A DNA stretch of 64,000 bases from Iris pallida (lineage: Eukaryota > Streptophyta > Magnoliopsida > Asparagales > Iridaceae): NCBI GenBank assembly GCA_029216955.1, contig JANAVB010029819.1:35364831-35428830 (forward strand). Reading direction: 5' to 3'. The translations under genes were made by a program, and so were the position numbers. The notes below the pieces were generated by a model. That model ran no database searches, was not told the DNA's origin, and worked only from the letters and a program-made list of their open reading frames with translations. This document shows, in pieces, positions 63,125 through 64,000 of the stretch (within the stretch, counting starts at the first letter, position 1; each line of letters starts with the position of its first letter).

Positions 63125-63903
63125 CTAGTTACAGAAACGCATATACCACTCCCTCAACCACTTCACATACGAGGGACGCAGTTGAAGGAGATCCTCGTCC
63201 AGAATAGGAGCATCAGAATTCCCAGAGCTACCACTCCCAACAGCCTCGACATTTGGAGAGAGACCATCCTGCGCAGACGACGGTTCCTCCTTCTTCGTCT
63301 CTGTCACAAAGGGAGACCCCTGGTCGATGGCAGGAGACGGCGGCTCTTCTGTCACTGCAACCTCAGCGTCCAGCGGAGATACTGCAAGAGCAAAATAACA
63401 AAATGAAGTAAAAGATATTCTAAAGAGTCATGCGGCTCGTTGATGGCAACTCGCATACGGGTCGAACATGGGGAAAACCTCATGCGGATTCAAGTCATGG
63501 GACGTATATGCGGACCACGTAAGTTGAACTCACATACGGCTCCTACATAAAGCATACCCCATGCGACTTGATCATGAGATGTGTAGGCGGACCCCGTAAC
63601 TCGCATGGAGCATACTCCATACGGCTCGGTCACAGGATATATATGCAGACTACGTAAGTTGAACTTGTATACGGCTCAGACATGGGATACATCCCATGCG
63701 GCACGATCAGAGGACATGTATGCGAACCACGTGGTTTTGTACACAAAGTAGACAGTAGAGCAGACCCTATCTTCTACACAGTTGTTACCTTCGATGGCGA
63801 CGTGAACGTCAAGGCGGACAGGGGAAACGACAGTCGAAGACGAAGCTGATTTCTTTTTCTTCGCCGCGGCCTTCTTCACAACTTTGGAAATCCTAGGCGC
63901 CAT
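63125..63903 (-). CDS. Tat-3 antisense gene, two exons
   Basis: Minus strand. Exon 1 runs 63903-63789: ATG then MAPRISKVVKKAAAKKKKSA, a strongly basic start that could be a nuclear signal. At 63788 stands AAG|GTAACA, a good plant donor. At 63382 TTTTGCTCTTGCAG ends, a good acceptor. Removing the 407-base intron (63788-63382) keeps the frame; exon 2 (63381-63125) continues through an acidic Pro/Ser-rich part to LRPSYVKWLREWYMRFCN. The predicted product is 123 residues. Without splicing, frame 1 runs to a stop at 63676. A TATA box is 86 bases upstream. No family is recognised. Antisense frames in this place are known in Tat elements; what the protein does is unknown. Confidence 0.65.
63382..63788 (-). 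other. Intron of the Tat-3 antisense gene
   Basis: 407 bases, GT...AG on the minus strand, with a T-rich end (TTTACTTCATTTTGTTATTT then GCTCTTGCAG). Its interior (63425-63730) is filled with the CATGCGG and ATACGGCTC phrases that also mark the LTR and ORF1 of the same element. Confidence 0.6.
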
Positions 63904-63988
63904 TTCGATTGGTCAGATGAAGGAAGGAGACAAAGACAAAAGCTTTTGGTCAAGAAAAAGTCTAAAAAAATCCAACCGAACATACGCA

Positions 63989-63996
63989 TATTTATA
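63989..63996 (-). promoter_or_regulatory. TATA box of the Tat-3 antisense gene
   Basis: Minus-strand TATAAATA in TGTC-TATAAATA-TGCG, 86 bases before the ATG. It lies at the window edge, so upstream elements cannot be seen. Confidence 0.6.
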
Positions 63997-64000
63997 GACA

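Larger units (their letters stand above)
51442..64000 (+). mobile_element. Tat-3: Ty3/gypsy Tat element (3' end outside window)
   Basis: LTR start TGTAGAAGCATAG at 51442, LTR end at 52783, PBS at 52787, then ORF1, gag, protease, linker, RT, two RNase H domains, integrase (stop 61464-61466), a repeat-rich spacer and an antisense gene at the right edge. It inserted into antisense frame A of Tat-2; the expected target duplication is TTGAG (51437-51441). Its coding region has several stops and three frame changes but keeps an intact integrase frame. Protein similarity to Tat-2 is clear throughout, but they are different families, with unrelated LTR bodies. Confidence 0.9.

Overview
The window contains no recognisable host gene. 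It is a block of nested LTR retrotransposons of the kind found between genes in large flowering-plant genomes. Every recognised protein belongs to a plant retrotransposon lineage: Ty3/gypsy Tat, Ty3/gypsy Tekay-type chromovirus, or Ty1/copia SIRE. The species and the monocot/eudicot split cannot be read from this sequence.

The nesting can be reconstructed from LTR ends, primer-binding sites, 5-bp target duplications and reading frames that resume across insertions. From outside to inside: (1) Tat-1 has a 5' LTR at 1000-3232, then a PBS and broken ORF1. (2) A SIRE-like copia element lies downstream (5' LTR ending 4926, PBS 4929), probably inside Tat-1. (3) LARD-A (7911-16372, TSD AAGAC), a non-autonomous element with 3.9-kb LTRs and a 594-bp core, sits in the copia integrase. 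(4) Tat-2 (from 17079 to beyond the right edge) sits in the copia RT. Tat-2 is itself split by a minus-strand chromovirus (19872-30400, TSD CCAGC), LARD-B (32702-40589, TSD ATTGA), a minus-strand solo LTR of 4.67 kb (40802-45475, TSD GTTGT) and Tat-3 (51442 to beyond the right edge).

Tat-2 and Tat-3 are non-Ogre Tat elements. They carry a tRNA-Arg-type PBS, a long ORF1 upstream of gag, gag, protease, a linker with repeated PL(T/V)I(R/D)L motifs, RT, RNase H, a second RNase H and integrase. Between pol and the 3' LTR both carry minus-strand open frames. In Tat-3 this is a two-exon antisense gene (63903-63125) with a TATA box and consensus splice sites that keep the frame. Tat-2 has one antisense frame with TATA box and poly(A) signal (50291-49968), and the 3' end of a second one cut by Tat-3. 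These antisense genes, and the two LARD families with homologous cores under different LTRs, are the least ordinary things here.

All recognisable autonomous elements carry nonsense or frameshift mutations, many explicable as C-to-T or G-to-A changes expected in methylated repeats. The chromovirus is closest to intact, with two internal stops in an otherwise continuous frame. Nothing seen suggests RNA genes or CRISPR arrays.
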